Assembly (NCBI GenBank): GCA_934247855.1
Contig: CAKQKA010000032.1
Coordinates: forward strand, 1-17,209
Direction: 5' to 3'
From: an uncultured Clostridia bacterium
Lineage (GTDB): Bacteria > Bacillota > Clostridia > Christensenellales > Borkfalkiaceae
DNA: 17,209 nucleotides
Shown here in pieces: positions 1 to 6,610 of this stretch; the stretch's first letter is position 1; the number at the start of each line of letters is the position of its first letter. Position numbers and translations under genes: made by a program. The notes under the pieces are model-generated. The model made no database searches. It was not told the DNA's origin and was given only the letters and a program-made list of their open reading frames with translations.

Positions 1-238
1 CTTTTCCGTCGTCTACGTATTCGTCGAAAATCAACTCTTCGTCCACCGACTTTTCGCCTATAAAATATATTCCTTTAGAAACAGGCTTAAGTAAACCCTC
101 TTCCTCAAGCCTATTTAATATCTTTAACAAAGTTTTATACGGTACTTCTGCAAATTCAGTATCTTTTAACTTTGACACATCAAAAATTGCACCGCTATTA
201 TTCTTACAATATTCTCTAACCAATTTAGTATAATTCAA
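1..238 (-). CDS. AbiEi/DUF6088-like protein, N-terminal part (runs off the left edge)
   Basis: Minus-strand reading frame, open for 79 codons from a TTG start at 238 to the window edge; the C-terminal part lies outside. The start is set by a strong GGAGG at 246-250 with 7-nt spacing. The N-terminus has the pattern of a small winged helix: VREYCKNNSG, then VPYKTLLKILNRLEEEGLL, then a GIYFIG wing. This matches my memory of DUF6088 proteins and the N-terminal domain of AbiEi antitoxins of type IV toxin-antitoxin systems. In that family the domain binds DNA and an adjacent gene often encodes an AbiEii nucleotidyltransferase toxin. Such a partner would be expected just left of the window and cannot be seen. 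The gene has its own promoter. Family assignment is from pattern memory; a toxin-antitoxin role is inference. Confidence 0.7.
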   Translation of the reverse strand, partial: MNYTKLVREYCKNNSGAIFDVSKLKDTEFAEVPYKTLLKILNRLEEEGLLKPVSKGIYFIGEKSVDEELIFDEYVDDGK

Positions 239-276
239 ATTTTCACCTCCTTAAATAAAACTTCTCTATCAATTAC

Positions 277-282
277 ATTATA
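277..282 (-). promoter_or_regulatory. Extended -10 promoter of the AbiEi/DUF6088-like gene
   Basis: On the minus strand TGT precedes a perfect TATAAT at 282-277, an extended -10 (TGnTATAAT). The -35 region is only a run of T, so the extended -10 probably carries the activity. It lies just downstream of the tRNA-Arg terminator, which fits an independent transcription unit. Confidence 0.6.
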
Positions 283-299
283 ACACATTTCGGGACGAC

Positions 300-338
300 A
301 AAAAAGCCGACACTTGCTTTTTCTACAAAAATGTCGAC
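300..338 (-). terminator. Rho-independent terminator after tRNA-Arg
   Basis: On the minus strand the stem GTCGACA (338-332) pairs with TGTCGGC (312-306) through one T-G wobble, followed directly by six T at 305-300. On the plus strand the same position would be a C-A mismatch, so the element favours minus-strand transcripts, that is the tRNA and the PH-domain gene upstream of it. Confidence 0.75.
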
Positions 339-347
339 TTTTTATCT

Positions 348-424
348 TGGCGCGCCATAGGGGGTTCGAACCTCTAGCCTTTGGTTCCGTAGACCAACGC
401 TCTATCCAGTTGGGCTAATGGCGC
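348..424 (-). tRNA. tRNA-Arg (anticodon ACG)
   Basis: A 77-nt cloverleaf including an encoded CCA (348-350 on the plus strand as TGG). The acceptor stem GCGCCAT pairs with ATGGCGC. The anticodon stem TTGGT/ACCAA encloses the loop CTACGGA, which gives ACG, so position 34 is expected to become inosine and read CGU, CGC and CGA. The T-loop is TTCGAAC. The gene begins 20 bp after the stop of the PH-domain gene on the same strand with no terminator between them, so co-transcription and release by RNase P is likely. Confidence 0.95.
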
Positions 425-444
425 ATATGAATCGGCAGTGCCGA

Positions 445-1149
445 TTATTTGATTTCGCCGTCGGACGAACTATCCGACGAAGGATTGTATTCGGTTTTGT
501 ACCCGGGATTGGAATCGGGACGCATTGCGTTCGGGTAGCCAATATCCGATTTGATATCGTACGAAACTTTCTGAATGAGTTGCATAACTTCGAGCGCGTC
601 GGGTATATCGATTATCGCATTGCCGAACGAAGCTCTGTTTCTCGTCGCTACGGGAACGCCCACCGTCGAGATATACACATCGCCGACGCCGAACATCGTG
701 TCTAAAATGCCCCTGCGCATATCGACGTTTGCAATGTCTTTCATCATAAGACTGTTTACCTGCATACCGATGAACCCGCTTTTTATGATAACGCGTTTAT
801 CCGTAATGCAATATTCGGTGTTCTTATAACGCTTATTCGCCGTTAAAACCTTTGATAACCACAACCAGACGGGTAATAAATGCAGTGCGAAAAACGGAAT
901 TAAGAACAACCACATTCCGTCGGGCATGCCGCCGCTTGTTTTTGCCATCATAACGATGAAAAACGCATCGAAGGCAAGCCAGATAAGCGCAAACGGAAGC
1001 ATCTGAAAGACGTTTTCTAAAATGAAAACGCTCTTTTTCGGCTTACCGCTCCAAAGCATTTTTTCGCCGGGCGTAAGCATACTCGCAACACTTTCGTTAT
1101 GTGCTGCTTCTGTATCATAAGTGCTCCTTTCCATGCGGTCGTATTTCAT
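445..1149 (-). CDS. PH domain-containing membrane protein (bPH2/DUF304, YdbT-like)
   Basis: A 234-aa protein. Residues 28-38 contain the GEKMLWSGKPKK motif common at the start of bacterial PH-domain membrane proteins. Two hydrophobic helices follow (about 45-69 and 78-100). A bPH2-type domain (about 107-195) begins YKNTEYCITDKRVIIKSG and continues with a D-I-x-x-V strand and a G-V-G-D-V-Y turn. The last 35 residues are polar, rich in Ser, Asp and Pro, and look disordered. Molecular function is unknown for this family; the soluble PH-like domain sits on the cytoplasmic face if the usual topology holds. The ATG at 1149 follows AGGGTGG. A consensus promoter lies 35-58 bp upstream. The gene is divergent from the MATE transporter and sits 20 bp upstream of tRNA-Arg. 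Confidence 0.85.
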   Translation of the reverse strand: MKYDRMERSTYDTEAAHNESVASMLTPGEKMLWSGKPKKSVFILENVFQMLPFALIWLAFDAFFIVMMAKTSGGMPDGMWLFLIPFFALHLLPVWLWLSKVLTANKRYKNTEYCITDKRVIIKSGFIGMQVNSLMMKDIANVDMRRGILDTMFGVGDVYISTVGVPVATRNRASFGNAIIDIPDALEVMQLIQKVSYDIKSDIGYPNAMRPDSNPGYKTEYNPSSDSSSDGEIK

Positions 1150-1183
1150 AATCGCACCACCCTTTCACTCATCAAGCCTAAAT

Positions 1184-1212
1184 ATTATATCGCGTATAGT
1201 TCTCTTTGTCAA
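1184..1212 (-). promoter_or_regulatory. Sigma-A promoter of the PH-domain gene (and tRNA-Arg)
   Basis: On the minus strand TTGACA (1212-1207), a 17-bp spacer and TATAAT (1189-1184) match the sigma-70/sigma-A consensus exactly. No other promoter was found before tRNA-Arg, so this one probably drives both. Confidence 0.9.
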
Positions 1213-1306
1213 ACGATTTTTTACCACATAGAAAACATTTTTTTATTCGTTTCGGCGCAGTATTCCGATGAATAAAAAATTAAATAAAATATATCGCGTT
1301 TTTTGT

Positions 1307-1335
1307 TTGACAATAAAAAAACGTTATTGTACAAT
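1307..1335 (+). promoter_or_regulatory. Sigma-A promoter of the MATE gene
   Basis: TTGACA (1307-1312), a 17-bp spacer, then TACAAT (1330-1335). The leader is about 50 nt and ends in the ribosome binding site AAGGTGG. It is divergent from the PH-domain promoter, with about 95 bp between the two -35 boxes. That AT-rich space shows no clear operator. Confidence 0.9.
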
Positions 1336-1393
1336 CGAAACACTTACTGCGCAAGCGGAACAATTTTACGTTTAAAATTTTAAGGTGGAACCT

Positions 1394-2725
1394 ATGAATG
1401 CGGTTCGGTTATCCGATCATTTTACATATAAAAAACTGTTGAAAGCGGTTTTATCGCCCATTTTAATGATGGTGTTCACGTCGATTTACGGCATTGTGGA
1501 CGGATTGTTCATCTCTAACGTAGAGGGCGACACTGCGTTTTCGGCGGTAAATCTTATTATACCGGTTACGATGGCTATCGGCGCGATAGGCTTTATGTTC
1601 GGCGCGGGCGGTTCCGCGCTTGTTTCAAAAACGCTGGGCGAAGGCGATAAAGAAAAAGCGCAATCGATATTTACGGCAATAGTTATAATAAACGCGATAT
1701 CAGGTCTTGTAATTTCGGTTATAACATTCATTTTTATTGAACAAATCGTAACGCTGCTCGGCTCAACGCCCGAAATGAAAGATTACGCCGTGAAATACGG
1801 TCGCATAATTCTCATAGGCGAGATTGCGTTTATGACGCAAAACCTTTTTCAGAACTTCTTTATCGTTGCCGAACGACCGCATCTCGGTTTCATCGTAACC
1901 GTCGGTGCAGGCGTTACTAATATGGTTCTGGACGCCGTTATGGTTGCCGTTTTGCGTTGGGGCGTTGAAGGCGCGGCGATCGCCACGATTATAAGTCAGG
2001 TCGTCGGCTCGATCGCACCTATAATCTACTTTGCAAAAAAGAACACGAGCTTGCTGCAATTCAGAAAACCTATGTTCCGTTTCGATTACATTTTCAAAAC
2101 GATCACGAACGGTTTCAGTGAGTTTTTGAGCAACGTTTCGGCTTCATTCGTCAGTATGGTATACAACAAACAGCTGATACGCTACAGAGGACAAGACGGC
2201 GTAACGGCGTACGGCATTATAATGTATGCGAGCTTCATTTTCGCCGCTGTGTTTATAGGTTACGCAATAGGTACAGCACCCATTATCGGCTACAATTACG
2301 GCGCGAAAAACCATGACGAACTTAAAAACGTTTTCAAAAAAAGCATGATTTTAAACTTTGCAACGGGTATCGTTATGACAACGCTGTCGGTTGTATTCGC
2401 AAAGTTGCTTTGCTCGATATTCGTAGGCTATAATCCCGCCCTGCTCGATTTCAGCGCGCAGGCAATGCGTATATTCTCAATCGGGTTCATCTTTATGGGT
2501 TTGAACATCTTTACGTCGTCCTTCTTTACCGCGCTCAACAACGGATTGATTTCTGCAATAGTTTCGGCATTCAGAACGCTTGTTTGTCAACTCGTGATGG
2601 TGTTTACCCTGCCGCTTATATGGGACGTGGACGGGATCTGGATTTCTATAGTAGCGGCGGAAGCTCTCGCACTGTGCCTTGATATCGTGTTCCTTATTAC
2701 AAACCGCAAAAAATATCATTATTAA
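1394..2725 (+). CDS. MATE family efflux transporter (MepA-like)
   Basis: A 443-aa integral membrane protein with about twelve hydrophobic helices in two similar halves, the usual size and layout of MATE antiporters, which export drugs or metabolites in exchange for Na+ or H+. The family signature is clear near the N-terminus: SPILMMVFTSIYGIVDGLFI, then AVNLIIPVTM, GFMFGAGGSALVSKTLGEGD. The second half has GTAPIIGYNYGAKNHDELK, the equivalent of the G-x-x-P-x-x-x-Y-N-Y-G-A motif. A GTG nine bases upstream is in frame, but it lies inside the ribosome binding site AAGGTGG (1382-1388), so the ATG at 1394 is chosen. It is monocistronic with its own promoter and a downstream terminator. The substrate cannot be read from the sequence. 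Confidence 0.92.
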   Translation: MNAVRLSDHFTYKKLLKAVLSPILMMVFTSIYGIVDGLFISNVEGDTAFSAVNLIIPVTMAIGAIGFMFGAGGSALVSKTLGEGDKEKAQSIFTAIVIINAISGLVISVITFIFIEQIVTLLGSTPEMKDYAVKYGRIILIGEIAFMTQNLFQNFFIVAERPHLGFIVTVGAGVTNMVLDAVMVAVLRWGVEGAAIATIISQVVGSIAPIIYFAKKNTSLLQFRKPMFRFDYIFKTITNGFSEFLSNVSASFVSMVYNKQLIRYRGQDGVTAYGIIMYASFIFAAVFIGYAIGTAPIIGYNYGAKNHDELKNVFKKSMILNFATGIVMTTLSVVFAKLLCSIFVGYNPALLDFSAQAMRIFSIGFIFMGLNIFTSSFFTALNNGLISAIVSAFRTLVCQLVMVFTLPLIWDVDGIWISIVAAEALALCLDIVFLITNRKKYHY

Positions 2726-2730
2726 AATAC

Positions 2731-2779
2731 AAAAAAATGGCACTATAAGTCGATTATCTTAACTTTCGCCATTTTTTTA
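2731..2779 (+). terminator. Terminator-like hairpin after MATE, enclosing repeat copy A
   Basis: An A-run plus ATGGC (2731-2741) pairs with GCCAT plus a T-run (2768-2779), enclosing a long 26-nt loop. The loop contains a copy of the 17-bp intergenic repeat (2743-2758). The stem is short relative to the loop, so this may be a weak terminator backed up by the stronger one that follows. Confidence 0.5.
2743..2758 (+). repeat. Intergenic repeat, copy A (diverged)
   Basis: CTATAAGTCGATTATC matches the consensus CTATAGGTCGATTATCG with one internal difference and a changed last base. It lies 18 bp after the MATE stop, in the loop of a terminator-like hairpin. Confidence 0.7.
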
Positions 2780-2789
2780 TACTGTTTTT

Positions 2790-2823
2790 AAAGCGGAGGC
2801 AAACTCATTTTTGCCTCCGCTTT
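2790..2823. terminator. Strong bidirectional terminator between convergent MATE and RlmL-like genes
   Basis: The stem AAAGCGGAGGCAAA pairs with TTTTGCCTCCGCTTT (about 14 bp, GC-rich core, loop of about 5 nt) and has T-rich tails in both directions. It serves MATE on the plus strand and the end of the ylxM-to-rlmL operon on the minus strand. Confidence 0.9.
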
Positions 2824-2870
2824 TGCGCTTTGTTTATTATATTGTTTCTACAATTATTGCGGGCTTTTTA

Positions 2871-4001
2871 TTATTTTTCGGTTTTGTTTTTGACGGGCGG
2901 ATTGCCAAGCATTGTATATAAACAACACTCGATCGATCCGTTGTACAGCTTACGTTTTTTAGTTGCTCTTTTACCGAACAACCGCTCGAAATCGGTTACG
3001 GGAGTTATGGTGTACGCACTCCAATCGGGAAGTTCGGCATAAACCTTACCGTACGTCCGCATAAGCTTTTCTATTTCTTTTCTGTCGGACAGGCGTTCGC
3101 CGTAGGGCGGGTTGCAAAACAGCACTCCGTAACGTTTTTTTGAAGAAAACTCGCTTACGTCGGCTTTTTGAAAATGAATATCGCCCGCAACGCCCGCAAG
3201 TTCGGCGTGCTTTTTTGCAAGTTTTAACTGATTTTCGTCTATATCGAACCCCGCGATTTGCAATTTTTCATCCCTAACGTTTTTTAACGCCTCTTGTTTA
3301 AGCGGTAAAAATGCCGACGAATCAAACTTTTGCCAATGCAAAAAATCGAAATCGCGGTTGCCGCCCGCGGGAATATTTTTCGCTATCATAGCCGCTTCTA
3401 TGGGCAGCGTTCCGCTGCCGCAAAACAAATCGGCAAACGGTCTTGTCGGATTCCATACGGACAAAAGAATTATCGCCGCAGCCAAAGTTTCTTTAAGCGG
3501 AGCCTCACCCACAAGTCCGCGATAACCGCGCCTGTGCAGTCCGCTGCCCGACGTATCGAGACTTATAACGGCAAAATCTTTGTTTAGCGCAATCTCGATT
3601 TTGTACCGCTCGCCACTCTCGCCGAGCGTTTTGTAACACTTAAGCAATCTTTCGCAAATCGCCTTTTTGCAAACGCTTTGGGTAGCCGAAACGGCGTGAA
3701 TCGTACTGTCCACACACTTTGCGGCAACGTCTATTTTTGCGTCCGCGGGCAAAATCTTTTCCCATTCGATTTGGCTTACGCCGTCGAACAAATCGTCAAA
3801 AGATTTTGCTTTGAACGCGCCGAGTTCGATAAAAACCCTGTTTGCCGTGCGCAAAAACAAGTTGCACGCACACACGGCTTTCTCGTCGCCTTCAAAAGTC
3901 ATTCTTCCGCCGATCGACGGCACGTCGCCGTAACCTAATTTATACAATTCTCTTTTTGTGACCGCCTCTATGCCCGAGGCAGCCGATACGCTTATTTTCA
4001 T
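2871..4001 (-). CDS. rlmL: THUMP-domain class I SAM-dependent RNA methyltransferase (RlmL/YpsC family)
   Basis: A 376-aa protein. An N-terminal ferredoxin-like plus THUMP region (about 1-155) is followed by a Rossmann methyltransferase domain. The SAM-binding motif I is DLFCGSGTLPIEAAMIA (191-207) and the catalytic motif IV is NPPYGERL (297-304), as in N2-guanine RNA methyltransferases of the RlmL/YpsC group. The E. coli homologue methylates G2445 of 23S rRNA at N2; the Bacillus homologue YpsC has the same architecture and about this length. It is the last gene of the minus-strand RNA-maturation operon. It has no convincing ribosome binding site before the ATG at 4001, and a copy of the intergenic repeat lies 34-50 bp upstream. 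The exact modified base is inferred by family. Confidence 0.88.
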   Translation of the reverse strand: MKISVSAASGIEAVTKRELYKLGYGDVPSIGGRMTFEGDEKAVCACNLFLRTANRVFIELGAFKAKSFDDLFDGVSQIEWEKILPADAKIDVAAKCVDSTIHAVSATQSVCKKAICERLLKCYKTLGESGERYKIEIALNKDFAVISLDTSGSGLHRRGYRGLVGEAPLKETLAAAIILLSVWNPTRPFADLFCGSGTLPIEAAMIAKNIPAGGNRDFDFLHWQKFDSSAFLPLKQEALKNVRDEKLQIAGFDIDENQLKLAKKHAELAGVAGDIHFQKADVSEFSSKKRYGVLFCNPPYGERLSDRKEIEKLMRTYGKVYAELPDWSAYTITPVTDFERLFGKRATKKRKLYNGSIECCLYTMLGNPPVKNKTEK

Positions 4002-4034
4002 ATTTTTACGTCTTTTATTTTACAAAAAAATAGC

Positions 4035-4051
4035 CGATAATCGACCTATAG
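4035..4051 (-). repeat. Intergenic repeat, copy C
   Basis: On the minus strand this is the exact consensus CTATAGGTCGATTATCG, within a longer stretch shared with copy B (preceded by G, followed by GC). It lies between yraN and the RlmL-like gene. Confidence 0.85.
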
Positions 4052-4059
4052 CCCTGTTT

Positions 4060-4428
4060 TTAATCGCAAGTAAACGCGTTTTCTATGTAGTTGACTTCAC
4101 CCGAAAGCACTTCGGCAACGTCGAACCTGACGTAACACGCGGAATATTTTTCGTGGCAAGCGATATAATATTCAGCCATTTTTATATACCGCTGTTGTTT
4201 TTTATAATCGACCGCTTCCGCAGGCGAACCGAACAACTCGCTCGATCTTGTTTTGACCTCTACGAAAACGAGATACTCGCCCTTTTGCGCTATTATATCC
4301 GCTTCGCCGAATGCCGTTCGATAGTTGGTTTCCAGAATTTTATACTTTTGCTTTTTCAAAAATCTGACGATGATTTTTTCGCCGCCGCGCCCGACTTCGG
4401 CTTTGTTTTTAGAAAATATTTCCCACAT
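4060..4428 (-). CDS. yraN: YraN family protein (UPF0102, predicted endonuclease fold)
   Basis: A 122-aa protein, the usual length of the family. It shows the restriction-endonuclease-like signature in order: VGRGGEKIIVRFL (12-24), the N-Y-R-T-x-F-GEADIIA block (35-47, Asp44), VFVEVKTRS (54-62, Glu57 and Lys59), then a G-x-P-x-E-A-V block and VRFDVAEV. These E, D and ExK positions resemble the catalytic core of PD-(D/E)XK nucleases. A nuclease or Holliday-junction-related activity is predicted for the family but not firmly established. The start is 5 bp after the rnhB stop, and the rnhB-yraN adjacency is common in bacteria. The ribosome binding site is weak, so translational coupling is likely. 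Confidence 0.9.
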   Translation of the reverse strand: MWEIFSKNKAEVGRGGEKIIVRFLKKQKYKILETNYRTAFGEADIIAQKGEYLVFVEVKTRSSELFGSPAEAVDYKKQQRYIKMAEYYIACHEKYSACYVRFDVAEVLSGEVNYIENAFTCD

Positions 4429-4433
4429 TTTCT

Positions 4434-5063
4434 TTATTTTTTATCTTCCGACCAAAAATTCTTGATGAAAGACCGCCTGTGAATCGGGCAAGGACCTGTT
4501 TCTTTTATAGCCTTGATATGTACGGCAGTGCCGTACCCTTTATTCTTTTCAAACGCATAGTTCGGGTACTCAGCTGCATACTCGTCCATAAGTTTATCCC
4601 TGTAGACTTTAGCGACGATGGACGCACAACCTATAGAATAACTGAGCGCGTCGCCGTGAACTATCGGCACGCAAGAAACTTCGGTCTTTATATTCAACGC
4701 GTCGGCAAAAAGAACGTCCGGGCGAACTTCAAGCCCGTTAACGCAATCCGCCATACAAGCCTTGGTCGCTTCTAAAATATTCATTTCGTCGATCTCTTCG
4801 GGTTCTTTACGGCAAATCTTAACGGCTATCGCCTTTTCGAGTATCTCGGCTGAAAGTTTTTCGCGCTTTTTTGCCGAAAGTTTTTTACTGTCGTCAACGC
4901 CGTCGATTATGTCGTTTTCGTCAAGCGGCATTATCACCGCGCAACACACAACGGGACCTGCAAGCGGACCTCTTCCCACCTCGTCCGCACCCGCGATATA
5001 TTTGCAGCCTCTTGAAAGATATTCTTTTTCAAACTTTAGTTTTTCAAGCATTTTATCGTTCAT
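4434..5063 (-). CDS. rnhB: Ribonuclease HII
   Basis: A 209-aa enzyme that cleaves RNA in RNA-DNA hybrids, including single ribonucleotides misincorporated in DNA. The N-terminal signature AGADEVGRGPLAGPVV (24-39) carries catalytic Asp27 and Glu28. DDSKKLSAKKRE (57-68) is the second family block. Asp121 in the FADAL segment and Asp138 in HGDALSYSIGCASIVAKVYRD complete the active site, and the GYG/HxxA-HRRSF tail is typical. The ATG at 5063 has no clear ribosome binding site; the 19-bp gap after rbgA is almost filled by repeat copy D, so coupling to rbgA is likely. Confidence 0.96.
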   Translation of the reverse strand: MNDKMLEKLKFEKEYLSRGCKYIAGADEVGRGPLAGPVVCCAVIMPLDENDIIDGVDDSKKLSAKKREKLSAEILEKAIAVKICRKEPEEIDEMNILEATKACMADCVNGLEVRPDVLFADALNIKTEVSCVPIVHGDALSYSIGCASIVAKVYRDKLMDEYAAEYPNYAFEKNKGYGTAVHIKAIKETGPCPIHRRSFIKNFWSEDKK

Positions 5064-5071
5064 AAAATATG

Positions 5072-5088
5072 CGATAATCGACCTATTG
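5072..5088 (-). repeat. Intergenic repeat, copy D (overlaps rbgA stop)
   Basis: On the minus strand CAATAGGTCGATTATCG differs from the consensus at a single position. It contains the TAG stop codon of rbgA (5085-5083) and ends 9 bp before the rnhB start, in the place where a ribosome binding site would be expected. Confidence 0.75.
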
Positions 5089-5937
5089 ACCGACTTTTCC
5101 CTCCAAACAAATCTTACCGAGCCTGCCTTTTCTGAAATCGTCTATAACCGCTAAGGCGCAGCGCGAATAATCGTACACGCCGCCTTTTGCAAGATAACCT
5201 CGCTTAACGCAAATGCTTTCGTAAACGGCAAGCGGTGTTTTCTCTTCGACTTCCACCGAATACTTTTCGGCGATTGCCGACGGGCGAACGGCAAGCAATT
5301 TTTCTATCAGCGCAAGGCAAAGATCGCCCTCGTCTATAATAGCGTCGTTAAGGCTGCCTATGCAGCAAAGATTAAGACCTTGCTCGTTATTTTCAAGCGC
5401 GGGCGGCATAGTTCCGGGTGTATCGAGCAGCTCGAACCCGTCCAGCCGAATCCACTGTTTGCCACGCGTAACGCCCGCTTTATTGCCGACCTGCGCAGCT
5501 TTTTTGCCGCAAAGCGCATTGATAACGGTTGACTTCCCTGTATTAGGCACGCCCACAACCATTGCGCGCAAAGTTTTGGTAATGCCCTTTTGTGCCTTAC
5601 GCTCTATTTTTTCTGAAAGCAGCGAACGAAACGCGGGATAAATATTCCTGCAACCGCCGGCAACCGTACCCACCGCGGTTACGACGGTTTTGCCCTGATC
5701 GGTCAACGTTTTGACGATATAATCCCTGTCGCTTTCGGGTATAAGATCGGACTTGTTTAAAACATACAAAAACGGCTTGTTGCCGAGTTTCTTTTCCAAA
5801 GTCTTGTTCATGCAAGAAAACGGAGCGCGTGCGTCAAGCACAAAAATCACCCCGTCGACAAGTTTGATATTATCTTCCATCATTCGCATGGCTTTGGTCA
5901 TATGACCGGGAAACCATTGCACGTGTCCTAAATCCAT
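5083..5937 (-). CDS. rbgA: Ribosome biogenesis GTPase RbgA (YlqF)
   Basis: A 284-aa circularly permuted GTPase. The G motifs occur in the order G4-G5-G1-G2-G3: NKSD (61-64), then the P-loop GVPNTGKST (129-137), a GVTRGKQW switch segment (155-162), and DTPGTMPP (172-179). The N-terminal IQWFPGHM-like motif appears as VQWFPGHM (6-13). RbgA is needed for late assembly of the 50S subunit in Bacillus. The C-terminal region after about 190 is the helical RNA-binding part. The ribosome binding site AGGGAT precedes the ATG at 5937. The neighbour is rnhB downstream, as in Bacillus. Upstream, where rplS is usual, a GNAT gene is found. Confidence 0.95.
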   Translation of the reverse strand: MDLGHVQWFPGHMTKAMRMMEDNIKLVDGVIFVLDARAPFSCMNKTLEKKLGNKPFLYVLNKSDLIPESDRDYIVKTLTDQGKTVVTAVGTVAGGCRNIYPAFRSLLSEKIERKAQKGITKTLRAMVVGVPNTGKSTVINALCGKKAAQVGNKAGVTRGKQWIRLDGFELLDTPGTMPPALENNEQGLNLCCIGSLNDAIIDEGDLCLALIEKLLAVRPSAIAEKYSVEVEEKTPLAVYESICVKRGYLAKGGVYDYSRCALAVIDDFRKGRLGKICLEGKVGQ

Positions 5938-6005
5938 ATTTTATCCCTCGACCATATTATGTATGTGCCCGTAGTCGCACAAGACGCATCCGGCACAACC
6001 TTTTA

Positions 6006-6512
6006 TTACTTTTTATACACCATTTTGGCGTATTCCCAAACCTCGTTTTTATAGAAAAACGAATGTATTTCGTCGCTGTCATCGGGTTCAAATTCAAAAC
6101 CCAGAGATTTATACAACGCGATCGCCCTGTCGTTATTCAAAAACACACCGAGATTAACCTCGGTTGCGCCAAGAACATTTTGCGCATAATCAATACCCGC
6201 AAGCGTTACCGCCTTGCCGTAACCTTTGCCGCGCAGTTTCGCGTTTGAAATAATGAAGCCAAGACGAATAATTTTCGGATCGTCTGTCGGCGTTCTAAGA
6301 ATTAAATGCGCAACGACAACTCCGTTGTCTTCAAGCATCATCGGTTTGAAAAAAGTCAACTTTTCGCACCGCTTGTAATTCTCCGTTATCTCGTTTGCCG
6401 TTATAGGATAATGCCCGTAACGGTCTGCCGACCAATAATAAAAATCGCGTTCGTCGTTAAGCCAGGAAACAATCGTTTCGGCGTCTTCTTCCTTAAAATC
6501 TCTGAAAAGCAA
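6006..6512 (-). CDS. GNAT family N-acetyltransferase
   Basis: A 168-aa protein of the Gcn5-related acetyltransferase fold. The acetyl-CoA pyrophosphate-binding motif A is LRGKGYGKAVT (93-103), preceded by the beta-4 strand IRLGFIISN. The C-terminal motif B region is NLGVFLNNDRAIALYKSLGFE, the usual NxRAxxLYxxxGF pattern. It resembles RimJ/RimL-type acetyltransferases in size, which in other bacteria modify ribosomal proteins or small molecules; the substrate here is not known. The start is a TTG at 6512 after GGAGGGG with 6-nt spacing. The gene occupies the position between trmD and rbgA held by rplS in related genomes, separated from trmD by 98 bp and from rbgA by 68 bp. Confidence 0.88.
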   Translation of the reverse strand: MLFRDFKEEDAETIVSWLNDERDFYYWSADRYGHYPITANEITENYKRCEKLTFFKPMMLEDNGVVVAHLILRTPTDDPKIIRLGFIISNAKLRGKGYGKAVTLAGIDYAQNVLGATEVNLGVFLNNDRAIALYKSLGFEFEPDDSDEIHSFFYKNEVWEYAKMVYKK

Positions 6513-6528
6513 CGTTTTCCCCTCCGAT

Positions 6529-6610
6529 TTTCATTCGCGTTTTCAGCTAAAAAACAACCGCTTGCTTTTAAAAACCACGCTATAGGTCGATTATCGGCAC
6601 TTTAGCTTTT
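6529..6610 (-). terminator. Weak hairpins between trmD and the GNAT gene, containing repeat copy B
   Basis: Reading the minus strand after trmD, GCTAAAG pairs with CTATAGC (one mismatch) around the repeat, followed by GTGG and a T5 run at about 6574-6570, then a second T-rich stretch. It may act as a partial terminator that lowers expression of the downstream genes. The stem is weak, so confidence is low. Confidence 0.3.
6580..6596 (+). repeat. Intergenic repeat, copy B
   Basis: On the plus strand this is the exact consensus CTATAGGTCGATTATCG, inside a 20-bp stretch identical to copy C. It is oriented opposite to the surrounding minus-strand operon, unlike copies C and D. Confidence 0.85.

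Noticed and set aside
605..620. Partial match to the intergenic repeat (TCGATTATCGCAT) in the PH-domain gene, and a similar one near 9555
   Set aside because: Only about 10 bp match, both within conserved coding sequence, so likely chance.
418..705. Plus-strand frame of 95 codons over the PH-domain gene
   Set aside because: Shadow of a well-supported minus-strand gene; it starts inside tRNA-Arg and has no ribosome binding site or family resemblance.
3958..4482. Plus-strand frame of 174 codons antisense to yraN
   Set aside because: Entirely antisense to yraN and flanking gene ends, rich in Phe and Ile as expected from complementing Lys/Glu codons, no ribosome binding site.
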